A DNA stretch of 14,599 nucleotides, from the NCBI GenBank assembly GCA_045578425.1, contig JAZNKF010000043.1:1-14599 (forward strand), written 5' to 3'. A program made the translations under genes and the position numbers. A model generated the notes under the pieces. It was not told where the DNA came from and made no database searches. It worked only from the letters and a program-made list of their open reading frames with translations. This document shows positions 1 to 7,292 of the stretch, piece by piece (positions within the stretch are counted from its first letter, which is position 1; the number at the start of each line of letters is the position of its first letter). The stretch comes from RGIG3009 sp045578425 (GTDB lineage Bacteria; Bacillota; Clostridia; Oscillospirales; Acutalibacteraceae).

Positions 1-1086
1 CCGAATGTCGGTAAATCCACGTTATTTAACGCCATCACCAATGCGGGTGCACAAAGTGCAAACTTCCCATTTTGCACCATCGACCCCAACGTGGGTGTGG
101 TTGCCGTGCCGGACAAGCGTTTGAACACGCTGTGCGAAATGTACACCGAAGGCAGCAAAGTCCCCCCCATTGTCCCTGCGGTGATTGAGTTTGTGGACAT
201 TGCGGGTTTGGTCAAAGGCGCCAGCAAGGGCGAAGGACTTGGCAACAAGTTCCTTGCCAACATTCGCGAATGCGATGCCATTGTGCACGTGGTACGGTGT
301 TTTGAAAACGACGATATCATCCACGTCGAGGGCAGCATTGACCCCTTGCGCGATATTGAAACGATTGATTTGGAACTGATTTTTTCCGATATGGAAATGG
401 TGGAACGCCGCATTGCGCGCGTTACCAAAGACCTTAAAGGCGACAAAAGTTTGCAAAAAGAACTCGACTTTTTAAAACGGTTGCAAGAATTGCTCGAAAG
501 CGGCAAACCCGCCCGCGCACTGGATTGCAGCGACGAAGAACTTGACATGATGGGTAACATGGCATTGCTCACTTCCAAGCCCATTATTTATGCCGCCAAT
601 TTGAGCGAGGCGGATTTTTCGGGCGGAGAGCCGAAAAACAACCCCCATTACCAAAAGGTGGAGGCTCTCGCCGCCGAACAAGGTGCCGAAGTGTTGCCTA
701 TCTGTGCGCAAATGGAAGCAGATATTGTGGACATGGACGAGGATGAAAAGTTAATGTTCCTCGAAGAACTCGGTTTGGAACATTCGGGGCTTGACCGCTT
801 GATTCAAAAAAGTTATCATTTGCTCGGTCTTATCTCGTTTTTGACAGCAGGCGAAAAGGAAGTCCGTGCGTGGACCATTCGCAATGGCTGGAAAGCCCCG
901 CAAGCGGCAGGGCGCATCCACACCGATTTTGAACGCGGTTTTATCCGCGCACAAGTGATTGCGTTTGACGACCTTGTCGCGTGCGGTTCACTCGCCAATG
1001 CCAGAGGGAAAGGTCTTGTCCGCACCGAAGGTAAAGAGTATGTGATGAAAGACGGCGACGTCGTCGAATTTTTATTCAACGTTTAA
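1..1086 (+). CDS. ychF: Ribosome-associated ATPase YchF/OLA1, 5'-truncated
   Basis: Partial gene open at the left edge; frame 1 is read from base 1 and about ten N-terminal residues are missing by comparison with E. coli YchF. The fragment is 361 residues. It opens inside the P-loop (PNVGKST, fragment residues 1-7), then NFPFCTIDPNVG, then the G3 region DIAGLVKGASKGEGLGNKFL starting at D66, which is typical of the Obg/YchF clan. G4 reads NLSE (200-203) instead of NKxD, the hallmark that makes this family prefer ATP over GTP. A TGS domain fills the last ~85 residues, ending in the usual GDVVEFLFNV. The family binds ribosomes and is linked to stress and redox responses in other bacteria. A lipoprotein gene follows 17 bases later and is probably co-transcribed. 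Confidence 0.97.
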   Translation, partial: PNVGKSTLFNAITNAGAQSANFPFCTIDPNVGVVAVPDKRLNTLCEMYTEGSKVPPIVPAVIEFVDIAGLVKGASKGEGLGNKFLANIRECDAIVHVVRCFENDDIIHVEGSIDPLRDIETIDLELIFSDMEMVERRIARVTKDLKGDKSLQKELDFLKRLQELLESGKPARALDCSDEELDMMGNMALLTSKPIIYAANLSEADFSGGEPKNNPHYQKVEALAAEQGAEVLPICAQMEADIVDMDEDEKLMFLEELGLEHSGLDRLIQKSYHLLGLISFLTAGEKEVRAWTIRNGWKAPQAAGRIHTDFERGFIRAQVIAFDDLVACGSLANARGKGLVRTEGKEYVMKDGDVVEFLFNV

Positions 1087-1103
1087 GGGAAAGGAAAATA
1101 CTT

Positions 1104-1790
1104 ATGACAAAACGAATTCTTTCTTTGATTTTGTGTGTAGTATTAGTCCTCGGCTGTGCAGGTTGTTCGCGCAACAAGGCGGTTTCGCCCGATGGTTTAA
1201 CCCCCGGCACGTACGACACGTCACACCCGCAGTTTGCGCAACTTCGCGAATACTATTTTGATTATTTTTGGGAAATGTATGGTCTGCAACATTTGACAAC
1301 CAACAAAGACGGCAAATACAACGACGAAGACGTGCTTTCCTTTGCCTTTATTTACTTATCCCGCGGGTTAGGCGACAATATCCACGAAGGTGTTACCAAA
1401 AAACGTTTAAATGAAGTGGCAGAAAAATATTTGGGACACACCATTAAAGATTTTGAAACCTCGGTTTCCATGGTAAATCCCCTTGATGATAAAGTCCATT
1501 TTACGCAATTTAATCCCTATTATTTTGGTGATTTGTTTGTGCTGCAATCGCTAGTCGTTAAAAAAGACGGAACGCATCAAGCGATGTTCCATCGTTGTGA
1601 TTTGCCGCAACGTTTTTGGGAAAACCCCGATATATCAGATCCTTTTAAAAAGCTTGAAAACGGTGATTATGCTGTTTTTGGTAACGATATCATCGTCACA
1701 CCCGCCCGCGTGGTTTTTGACGTTTTGGTAGACAAAGAGACCGATAAACAATATCTGAAAGTATTGGTTATTAAAGAACAATCTCGATAA
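1104..1790 (+). CDS. Putative lipoprotein of unknown function
   Basis: This 228-residue protein is not recognised. The N-terminus is a lipoprotein signal: basic MTKR, a hydrophobic stretch over residues 5-17, and the sequence LGCAGC, so either C18 or C21 would be the lipidated cysteine; C21, after Ala-Gly, looks more standard. The mature part is soluble, rich in aromatic and charged residues (for example EYYFDYFWEMYG near residues 49-60), with no repeats and no obvious catalytic motif. The ATG is set by an AAAGG box nine bases upstream. It lies 17 bases after ychF and directly before a strong terminator, so it is most likely the last gene of the ychF transcript. Predicted location: outer face of the cytoplasmic membrane. 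Substrate or partner cannot be read from the sequence. Confidence 0.85.
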   Translation: MTKRILSLILCVVLVLGCAGCSRNKAVSPDGLTPGTYDTSHPQFAQLREYYFDYFWEMYGLQHLTTNKDGKYNDEDVLSFAFIYLSRGLGDNIHEGVTKKRLNEVAEKYLGHTIKDFETSVSMVNPLDDKVHFTQFNPYYFGDLFVLQSLVVKKDGTHQAMFHRCDLPQRFWENPDISDPFKKLENGDYAVFGNDIIVTPARVVFDVLVDKETDKQYLKVLVIKEQSR

Positions 1791-1796
1791 CCATAT

Positions 1797-1836
1797 AAAA
1801 GCCCGTGTGTCACGGTGGTGACACACGGGCTTTTTT
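1797..1836. terminator. Bidirectional rho-independent terminator
   Basis: A perfect 13-bp GC-rich stem (1801-1813 with 1818-1830) closes a GGTG loop. It is flanked by four A on the left and six T on the right, which extend the pairing and give U-tracts on both strands, stronger on the plus strand. It sits between the lipoprotein gene (plus) and the symporter gene (minus), which converge here, so it should serve both. Confidence 0.95.
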
Positions 1837-1845
1837 GCTTATGTT

Positions 1846-3405
1846 TTATGCTTGTTTTACGGAATCAAATTCTTTTTGAATTTCTTCGGACGGCGGGGCG
1901 GTCAACAAGGAAACGACCACAATTACCAAAGAAGATAAGATGAATGCGGGTAACAATTCATAAATATCCAACACGCCGCCAAGCGGTCTTATGCACAGTT
2001 TCCACACGAACACCATGACACCACCGGTAATCATGCCGGCAATGGCACCCGCTTGGTTGGTACGTTTCCAGAACAGCGAGAACAGCATAATCGGTCCGAA
2101 CGTGGCACCAAAACCTGCCCATGCAAACGAAACAATAGTGAAAATAACACTCTTTTCGTTCCACGCGATAACCATACCAATGAGCGAAATGGCAACCAAG
2201 ACAATGCGCGTTGCCCGCATAATGGATTTGTCGCTGGCGCGTTTGTTGAACAAACCGCCGTAAATATTTTTGGCAAAGGCGGAAGCGGCAATCAGCAAAT
2301 ACGAGTCGGACGAGCTGATGGTTGCCGCCAAAATACCCGCCATAACAATGCCTGCCAACAATGCCGGTAACAAGGCGCTGGAAAGCGTGATAAACACGTT
2401 TTCGGCACCGCCGGAAGTAAGCAATGCCGGCTCAACCGGGAACAACTTTCTGCCGATAACACCAATGGCCACCGCGGCAAACAAAGAAATGACCACCCAC
2501 ACAGTGGCAATACGGCGCGAACGTTTGAGTTCGTCCGCACGGCGAATCGCCATAAAACGCAACAGCACTTGCGGCATACCAAAATAGCCAAGGCCCCACG
2601 AAAGCGTGGAAAGAATCGTCAAGAAACCGTAACCGCCCGCAGCACCAAACAGCGGGGTGCTGCCTACCACTTTTTGTACGCCGTCTACCGTTGTTTCGGG
2701 ACTGGCAATTTGAGTCAAAGAGAAGTAACCGGGAATGGCCTTTGCGTTTTCCAAAACCGCATCGATACCGCCGGCGTTTATCGTGCCGGTCACCAAAACG
2801 ACAACCAATGCAAAAATCATAACGATGGCTTGCATAAAGTCGGAAACACTTTCTGCCAAGAAACCGCCGACAAACGTGTAGAAAATGACAAACACCGCAC
2901 CGAGAATCATCATAGCGTGATACGACGTTCCAAACAAGGTGCTGAACAATTTACCGCACGTTACAAAACAGCTGGCAGCATATACCGTAAAGAACACCAA
3001 AATGAACACCGCCGAAATACCGAGCAACACTTTTTTCTTTTCGTGAAAACGGTTGCTGAAAAATTCCGGCAAAGTAATGGCATCGCCCGACGTTGCGGAA
3101 TAACGGCGCAACCGTTTGGCAACGAGCAACCAGTTAAAGTAGGTGCCTACCGCCAAACCGATAGCCGTCCAAGCGGCATCGGCAATGCCGCACCAATACG
3201 CAACACCCGGCAAACCCATCAAGAGCCAACCGCTCATGTCCGATGCTTCGGCACTCATGGCAGCGACCCACGGACCCAGCGAGCGACCACCTAAAAAGTA
3301 ATTGCTGGAACTTGCCTGCGCGCGTTTGGCAAACACCAAACCAATGGCAACAACCACTAACATGTAACCTACCATGGCAATCAGAATTTGTGTTTTATCC
3401 GACAT
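1846..3405 (-). CDS. putP: Sodium:solute symporter, PutP (proline) type
   Basis: A 519-residue protein, close in length to E. coli PutP, with about 13 hydrophobic membrane segments. The N-terminal part is nearly diagnostic: YFLGGRSLGPWV, then ASDMSGWLLMGLPG (residues 54-67), where D56 and S58 match the Na+-site residues D55 and S57 of E. coli PutP. Farther on, S364 and S365 in ATISSSDSY align with the second Na+ ligands S340/T341, though the local sequence differs from the enteric STLSCQ. It should import proline, or a related small solute, with Na+ across the cytoplasmic membrane. The start is fixed by AGGAGG seven bases before ATG at 3405. It has its own promoter and is transcribed away from the gene at 3514-3960. 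Substrate other than proline is possible, as this SSS family is broad. Confidence 0.93.
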   Translation of the reverse strand: MSDKTQILIAMVGYMLVVVAIGLVFAKRAQASSSNYFLGGRSLGPWVAAMSAEASDMSGWLLMGLPGVAYWCGIADAAWTAIGLAVGTYFNWLLVAKRLRRYSATSGDAITLPEFFSNRFHEKKKVLLGISAVFILVFFTVYAASCFVTCGKLFSTLFGTSYHAMMILGAVFVIFYTFVGGFLAESVSDFMQAIVMIFALVVVLVTGTINAGGIDAVLENAKAIPGYFSLTQIASPETTVDGVQKVVGSTPLFGAAGGYGFLTILSTLSWGLGYFGMPQVLLRFMAIRRADELKRSRRIATVWVVISLFAAVAIGVIGRKLFPVEPALLTSGGAENVFITLSSALLPALLAGIVMAGILAATISSSDSYLLIAASAFAKNIYGGLFNKRASDKSIMRATRIVLVAISLIGMVIAWNEKSVIFTIVSFAWAGFGATFGPIMLFSLFWKRTNQAGAIAGMITGGVMVFVWKLCIRPLGGVLDIYELLPAFILSSLVIVVVSLLTAPPSEEIQKEFDSVKQA

Positions 3406-3428
3406 ATTTTCCTCCTATTTAATGTGTA

Positions 3429-3444
3429 ATCACTTTAATGTGAT
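3429..3444. promoter_or_regulatory. Operator-like palindrome over the symporter start site
   Basis: The 16-bp sequence ATCACTTTAATGTGAT is a palindrome with one mismatched pair (arms ATCAC and GTGAT around TTAA). It lies immediately downstream of the -10 box, over the predicted transcription start, where a bound repressor would block initiation. A further partial arm, TGTAATCAC, overlaps on the left. The regulator is not identified. Confidence 0.5.
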
Positions 3445-3446
3445 AA

Positions 3447-3452
3447 ATTATA
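3447..3452 (-). promoter_or_regulatory. Extended -10 promoter of the symporter gene
   Basis: On the minus strand TATAAT is preceded by TG plus one base, a full extended -10 element. At 16-18 bp spacing no good -35 hexamer is seen (TGTTCT at 17 bp), which is common for extended -10 promoters. The expected start site lies about seven bases downstream, inside the palindrome at 3429-3444, leaving a leader of roughly 35 bases before the ATG at 3405. Confidence 0.75.
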
Positions 3453-3513
3453 TCATACTTTTGTTATAAAGAACAGTATTTTTTTACATTTTCAGTAACT
3501 TTTTTAATTTTTT

Positions 3514-3960
3514 TTATTTTTCTGCCAAAAAACGCTCGCCAAGAAGCGCCGCTTCCTCTACCAATGCCAAACACGGACGCGATTTATAATATTTTTCATC
3601 TCGTTCGTGGTGTTCCACCGTGCCCGTTGCTTGCATTTTGAGCAAATCACGGCAAATGATGCTTCCCCGCTTTTCGGTGAATTGTTTTGCCAAATTTTGA
3701 ATGCGTTTATAATGTTCTGCCTTGGCATCTTTATCGGTTGGCGAGGTATACCCTTTTTTGAATCCGGCAATCATAAACAAGGCACTGACTGCACCGCATA
3801 CTTCACGCAGTTGTCCCATGCCGCCGCCGAACGACGACGAAAGTTTAATAGCGGTTTCGAATTCCAAACCGATATCTTCGCAAAAAGCACCCAATACCGC
3901 TTGACTGCAATTATACCCTTGTAAAAACAGTTCTTTTGCTTTTTCTGCACGTTGTCCCAT
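3514..3960 (-). CDS. C_GCAxxG_C_C family protein (putative redox/metal protein)
   Basis: A 148-residue protein of the C_GCAxxG_C_C family, named for its spaced cysteines. Seen here: C18 in GYNCSQAV, the glycine turn FGGGMG (44-49), C55 in VCGAVSALFMIAG, C103 in IICRDLL and C130 in RPCLALVEEAA. These match the family pattern, except that the first GC of GCGGGMG is SF and the last Gly of GAxxG is Ala. Members are common in anaerobes and are thought to bind a metal or do redox chemistry, but no function is established. An in-frame ATG at 4020 would add 20 residues; I choose the ATG at 3960 because it has AAGGAG nine bases upstream and because the promoter -10 (3992-3997) would lie inside the longer version. 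It is monocistronic as far as visible. Confidence 0.88.
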   Translation of the reverse strand: MGQRAEKAKELFLQGYNCSQAVLGAFCEDIGLEFETAIKLSSSFGGGMGQLREVCGAVSALFMIAGFKKGYTSPTDKDAKAEHYKRIQNLAKQFTEKRGSIICRDLLKMQATGTVEHHERDEKYYKSRPCLALVEEAALLGERFLAEK

Positions 3961-3984
3961 TTTGATTTTCTCCTTTTCTTTTAT

Positions 3985-4001
3985 ATGGTGTATTATACCA
4001 T
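3985..4001. promoter_or_regulatory. Palindrome spanning the -10 box
   Basis: The 17-bp sequence ATGGTGTATTATACCAT is a palindrome about a central T with one imperfect (G/T) pair. It covers the entire -10 hexamer of the C_GCAxxG_C_C promoter, a classic repressor position. The regulator is unknown. Part of the symmetry is unavoidable because TATAAT is itself AT-rich, but the GGT/ACC flanks are not required by the promoter. Confidence 0.45.
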
Positions 4002-4020
4002 TCACATATGCTTCCTGCAA
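3992..4020 (-). promoter_or_regulatory. Sigma-70 promoter of the C_GCAxxG_C_C gene
   Basis: On the minus strand TTGCAG (4015-4020) is followed after 17 bp by TATAAT (3992-3997), which is also preceded by TG plus one base. This is a strong housekeeping promoter. The predicted start, near 3985, leaves a leader of about 25 bases containing the AAGGAG box, and it settles the gene start at 3960. Confidence 0.85.
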
Positions 4021-4064
4021 GTGCGTTTTTTGGCTGTATCTCGCTGTTTTTTGGTTTTTTTAAA

Positions 4065-4080
4065 ACACCATATATTCCCT
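4065..4080. promoter_or_regulatory. Possible second, degenerate NrdR box
   Basis: ACACCATATATTCCCT matches the left two thirds of the NrdR consensus but has lost the right arm. NrdR usually binds paired boxes spaced by whole helical turns; this site is 41 bp (about four turns) from the strong box. The call rests on one good half-site and is tentative. Confidence 0.3.
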
Positions 4081-4105
4081 TGTTTTGGATAATTCCCAAA
4101 ATTTT

Positions 4106-4121
4106 TCACAATATATTGTGT
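4106..4121. promoter_or_regulatory. NrdR box upstream of nrdG
   Basis: TCACAATATATTGTGT contains a perfect 14-bp palindrome (4107-4120) and matches the published NrdR box consensus acaCwAtATaTwGtgt at 15 of 16 positions. NrdR is the zinc-ribbon/ATP-cone repressor of ribonucleotide reductase genes, and its boxes lie in front of nrd operons. Here the box ends seven bases before the -35 of the nrdG promoter. A weaker half-matching site at 4065-4080 lies 41 bp upstream centre to centre. No nrdR gene is in the window. Confidence 0.85.
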
Positions 4122-4128
4122 TTTTGCC

Positions 4129-4157
4129 TTGACTATTCCCTCCAAATGTGCTATAGT
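4129..4157 (+). promoter_or_regulatory. Sigma-70 promoter of the nrdG-nrdD-trxB operon
   Basis: TTGACT (4129-4134), 17 bp, then TATAGT (4152-4157). Both hexamers match at five of six positions. The predicted start near 4164 gives a short leader of about 25 bases carrying a GGGGAGGTG ribosome site (4174-4182) in front of the GTG start codon at 4190. The NrdR box lies just upstream of the -35. Confidence 0.9.
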
Positions 4158-4189
4158 GATAAGGCTCACAATTGGGGAGGTGACGCACG

Positions 4190-4891
4190 GTGCAATTATC
4201 CGGACTTCAAAAGTTGACATTGCTGGATTATCCGGGTAAAGTTGCTTGTACCGTTTTTACCAACGGGTGCAACTTTCGTTGCCCGTTTTGTCACAATGCT
4301 TCCTTGGTAACCGGACCACCCGACACCGCTTTTTCGGAAGAAGAGTTGCTAAGCTTTTTGAAAAAACGGCAAGGCGTGTTGGAGGGTGTGGCGTTCACCG
4401 GCGGGGAACCGCTGCTGCACCATGATCTGCCATTGTTACTGGAACGCATCAAAGCGCTGGGATATCCCATCAAATTGGACACCAACGGTACCAAACCGGA
4501 ACAACTCAAGCAGTTGCTCGACCAAGGGCTTGTGGACCGCGTGGCTATGGATATAAAACACGCCCCCGCGCAGTATCCCCTTGCCGTGGGACTCCAAAAA
4601 TTGGATATGGAAGCGATAACCGCTTCCAAAGAGTTGCTCATGAACGGCAACGTAGAATACGAGTTTCGCACCACCGTTGTGCGCGGTATCCACACAAGGA
4701 CAAGTTTGATCGAACTGGCCCGGTGGATTAGCGGCGCTCGTGAGTATTATTTGCAACAGTTTAAAGATTCCGGCAATCTCATTGCTCCCGACGGTTTGGG
4801 AGCATTTGACGAACAAGAACTGCTCGACTTTGCAGAGGCTATTCGTCCCTTTGTTCCCGCCGTGCAAGTGCGCGGCATTACGACACGATAA
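4190..4891 (+). CDS. nrdG: Anaerobic ribonucleotide reductase activase (radical SAM)
   Basis: A 233-residue radical SAM enzyme that installs the glycyl radical on the class III reductase encoded next. The [4Fe-4S] motif CxxxCxxC is C27, C31 and C34 in GCNFRCPFCHN; the SAM-binding GGEP motif is at 71-74 in AFTGGEPLL; LDTNGT follows near residue 96. The N-terminal sequence SGLQKLTLLDYPGKVACTVF is typical of the longer clostridial/thermophile form, rather than the ~155-residue enteric NrdG. The start is GTG at 4190, chosen because GGGGAGGTG lies at proper distance and the family N-terminus begins there. It is the first gene of a three-gene operon; nrdD starts 19 bases later. Expression is likely repressed by NrdR when dNTP/ATP levels are high, judged from the box at 4106. 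Confidence 0.95.
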   Translation: MQLSGLQKLTLLDYPGKVACTVFTNGCNFRCPFCHNASLVTGPPDTAFSEEELLSFLKKRQGVLEGVAFTGGEPLLHHDLPLLLERIKALGYPIKLDTNGTKPEQLKQLLDQGLVDRVAMDIKHAPAQYPLAVGLQKLDMEAITASKELLMNGNVEYEFRTTVVRGIHTRTSLIELARWISGAREYYLQQFKDSGNLIAPDGLGAFDEQELLDFAEAIRPFVPAVQVRGITTR

Positions 4892-4910
4892 AAGATAAGG
4901 AGAGGTAAAA

Positions 4911-7280
4911 ATGTATCAGATTATCAAAAGAGACGGAAAAAAAGTTGATTTTGACATCAACAAAATTGCCAATGCCATGAAAAAAGCCTTTGAGGCAACC
5001 GAAACCGAATACACCGACAACGTGATTGATTTTTTGGCGTTGAAAGTGTCGGCTGATTTTCTCCCGAAAATCAAGGACGGTTTTGTCGCGGTGGAAGATA
5101 TTCAAGACAGCGTGGAAACGGTGCTCAGCCAAGGCGGCTACGAGGGTGTGGCAAAAGCTTACATTCTGTACCGTAAACAACGCGAAAAACTCCGTAATCT
5201 GAAAAATTCGTATTTGGATTACAAAGAAACCGTTAACAACTACATTGGCGCACTCGACTGGCGTGTTAAAGAAAATTCGACCGTTACGTATTCCGTCGGT
5301 GGTTTGATTCTTTCCAACTCGGGCGCCATCACCGCCAACTACTGGTTGTCAGAAATTTATGACGAAGAAATCGGCAACGCTCACCGCAACTGCGATATTC
5401 ATATTCACGACCTCTCCATGCTGACCGGTTATTGCGCAGGTTGGAGTTTGAAACAACTTATCAAAGAGGGTTTGGGCGGCGTTCCCGGCAAAATCACTTC
5501 TTCGCCCGCCGGTCATCTTTCGACCTTGTGTAACCAAATGGTCAACTTCCTTGGTATTATGCAAAACGAATGGGCGGGTGCGCAAGCGTTCTCCTCGTTT
5601 GACACCTACTTGGCTCCGTTTGTCAAAGTGGATAACCTTTCCTACAAAGAGGTTAAACAATGCGTACAATCCTTTATTTACGGTGTGAACACGCCTTCAC
5701 GTTGGGGTACGCAAGCGCCGTTCTCCAACATTACGCTTGACTGGACGGTTCCTGCCGACCTTAAAGATTTGCCCGCTATTGTCGGCGGCAAAGAAATGGA
5801 TTTCACCTACGGTGATTGCCAGGAAGAAATGAAACTGGTGAACAAAGCGTTCATCGAAATCATGATTGAAGGCGACGCCAACGGCCGTGGTTTCCAATAT
5901 CCCATTCCGACGTATTCTATCACCCGCGACTTTGACTGGTCGCCCACTGAAAACAACAAATTGTTGTTTGAAATGACCGCCAAATACGGTACACCGTATT
6001 TTTCCAACTATATCAACAGCGATATGGAACCCAGCGACGTACGTTCTATGTGCTGCCGCTTACGTTTGGATTTGCGTGAACTGCGCAAAAAATCCGGCGG
6101 TTACTTTGGTTCCGGTGAAAGCACCGGTTCTGTGGGTGTTGTTACCATTAACATGCCGCGTATTGCTTACATGGCAGAAGACGAAACCGACTTCTACAAA
6201 CGCTTAGACCGTATGATGGACATTGCAGCTCGTTCGCTGAAAATCAAACGTACTGTTATTACCAAATTGTTGGAAGAAGGTTTGTACCCTTATACCAAAC
6301 GTTACCTCGGTTCGTTTAACAACCACTTCTCCACCATTGGTATGGTCGGTATGAACGAAGCCGGTTTGAATGCCAAATGGATTAAAGCCGACATGACCAC
6401 CGAAAAATGTCAAGAATTTACCAAACAAGTGCTTGACCACATGCGTGAACGCTTGTCCGATTATCAAGAAGAATACGGCGACTTGTACAACTTGGAAGCC
6501 ACTCCCGCCGAATCGACCTCGTATCGTTTGGCAAAACACGACGTAGAACAATTCCCCGAAATCGTTACCGCTTCCGAAGCGGGCGGCGCACCCTACTACA
6601 CTAACAGCAGCCACTTGCCGGTTGGTTACACGGATGATATTTTCTCGGCGTTGGATATCCAAGACGAATTGCAAACCCGCTATACTTCGGGTACCGTGTT
6701 CCACGCTTTCCTCGGCGAAAAAATGCCTACTTGGGAAGCGGCGGCTACTTTGGTACGCAAGATTGCCGAAAATTACAAACTGCCGTACTACACCATTTCC
6801 CCCACCTACTCGGTGTGTAAGAACCACGGCTATTTGACCGGCGAGCAATATGTTTGCCCCGAATGCGGCGAATCCGCCGAAGTTTACAGCCGCATTACCG
6901 GTTACTACCGTCCGGTGCAAAACTGGAACGCGGGTAAAACGCAAGAGTACAAAGAACGCCGCGAATACAACATTGAAACCAGCGTTCTGACTCACGAAGG
7001 TCCCAAAGAAGCAACGGCACCTGCCGCTCCTGCCAAGGACACCTTGGAATTGGCTGACGGCAGTTACCTCTTTACTTCCGCTACTTGCCCGAACTGCAAA
7101 ATTGCTTGCACCATGATGGACAAAGCCGGTTATGCTTACGAAAAATTGTTAGCAACCGACCATTTGGAACTCACCAACGCGCTGGGCATTAAACAAGCGC
7201 CAACCTTGGTGGTCGTGAAAAACGGTGAGGTAGAAAAATTTGCCGGTGTCGGTGCTATCAAGCAAGGACTCGGCCTGTAA
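4911..7280 (+). CDS. nrdD: Class III ribonucleotide reductase with C-terminal redoxin domain
   Basis: A 789-residue oxygen-sensitive reductase that makes deoxynucleotides from ribonucleoside triphosphates. Domains in order: ATP-cone regulatory domain (about 3-95); catalytic barrel with C175 in TGYCAGWSL and the tandem C381-C382 in SMCCRLR, C382 aligning with the thiyl-radical Cys392 of E. coli; GMNEAG with E483; a zinc site C636/H639/C649/C652; the glycyl radical site RITGYYRPV with G664. Then, unlike the usual ~700-residue enzyme, an Ala/Pro-rich linker (about 696-710) leads to a 79-residue thioredoxin/glutaredoxin-like domain with CPNC (726-729) and the cis-proline motif QAPT (P764). AAGGAGAGG precedes the ATG. 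The MCCRL sequence and the fused redoxin suggest the thioredoxin-using subtype (as in Neisseria bacilliformis NrdD) rather than the formate-using one. Confidence 0.96.
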   Translation: MYQIIKRDGKKVDFDINKIANAMKKAFEATETEYTDNVIDFLALKVSADFLPKIKDGFVAVEDIQDSVETVLSQGGYEGVAKAYILYRKQREKLRNLKNSYLDYKETVNNYIGALDWRVKENSTVTYSVGGLILSNSGAITANYWLSEIYDEEIGNAHRNCDIHIHDLSMLTGYCAGWSLKQLIKEGLGGVPGKITSSPAGHLSTLCNQMVNFLGIMQNEWAGAQAFSSFDTYLAPFVKVDNLSYKEVKQCVQSFIYGVNTPSRWGTQAPFSNITLDWTVPADLKDLPAIVGGKEMDFTYGDCQEEMKLVNKAFIEIMIEGDANGRGFQYPIPTYSITRDFDWSPTENNKLLFEMTAKYGTPYFSNYINSDMEPSDVRSMCCRLRLDLRELRKKSGGYFGSGESTGSVGVVTINMPRIAYMAEDETDFYKRLDRMMDIAARSLKIKRTVITKLLEEGLYPYTKRYLGSFNNHFSTIGMVGMNEAGLNAKWIKADMTTEKCQEFTKQVLDHMRERLSDYQEEYGDLYNLEATPAESTSYRLAKHDVEQFPEIVTASEAGGAPYYTNSSHLPVGYTDDIFSALDIQDELQTRYTSGTVFHAFLGEKMPTWEAAATLVRKIAENYKLPYYTISPTYSVCKNHGYLTGEQYVCPECGESAEVYSRITGYYRPVQNWNAGKTQEYKERREYNIETSVLTHEGPKEATAPAAPAKDTLELADGSYLFTSATCPNCKIACTMMDKAGYAYEKLLATDHLELTNALGIKQAPTLVVVKNGEVEKFAGVGAIKQGLGL

Positions 7281-7292
7281 TTAGGTGACATC

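Noticed and set aside
2569..3294. Open frame of 241 codons on the plus strand inside the symporter gene
   Set aside because: Antisense to a clear membrane transporter gene; the translation is Arg/Gln/His-rich as expected from reversed hydrophobic codons, with no start signals.
3475..3515. AT-rich stretch after the C_GCAxxG_C_C gene as a terminator
   Set aside because: Only a four-base TTAC/GTAA pairing with a seven-base loop can be formed; long A and T runs alone do not make a terminator, so none is called between this gene and the symporter promoter.
3961..4020. 20-residue N-terminal extension of the C_GCAxxG_C_C protein
   Set aside because: The promoter -10 and -35 lie within it and the downstream ATG has a proper AAGGAG site.
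6204..6995. Long open frame of 263 codons on the minus strand inside nrdD
   Set aside because: It is a shadow of nrdD codon usage: low-complexity Phe/Val/Gly-rich translation, no ribosome site, no recognisable domain, and fully inside a well-supported gene.
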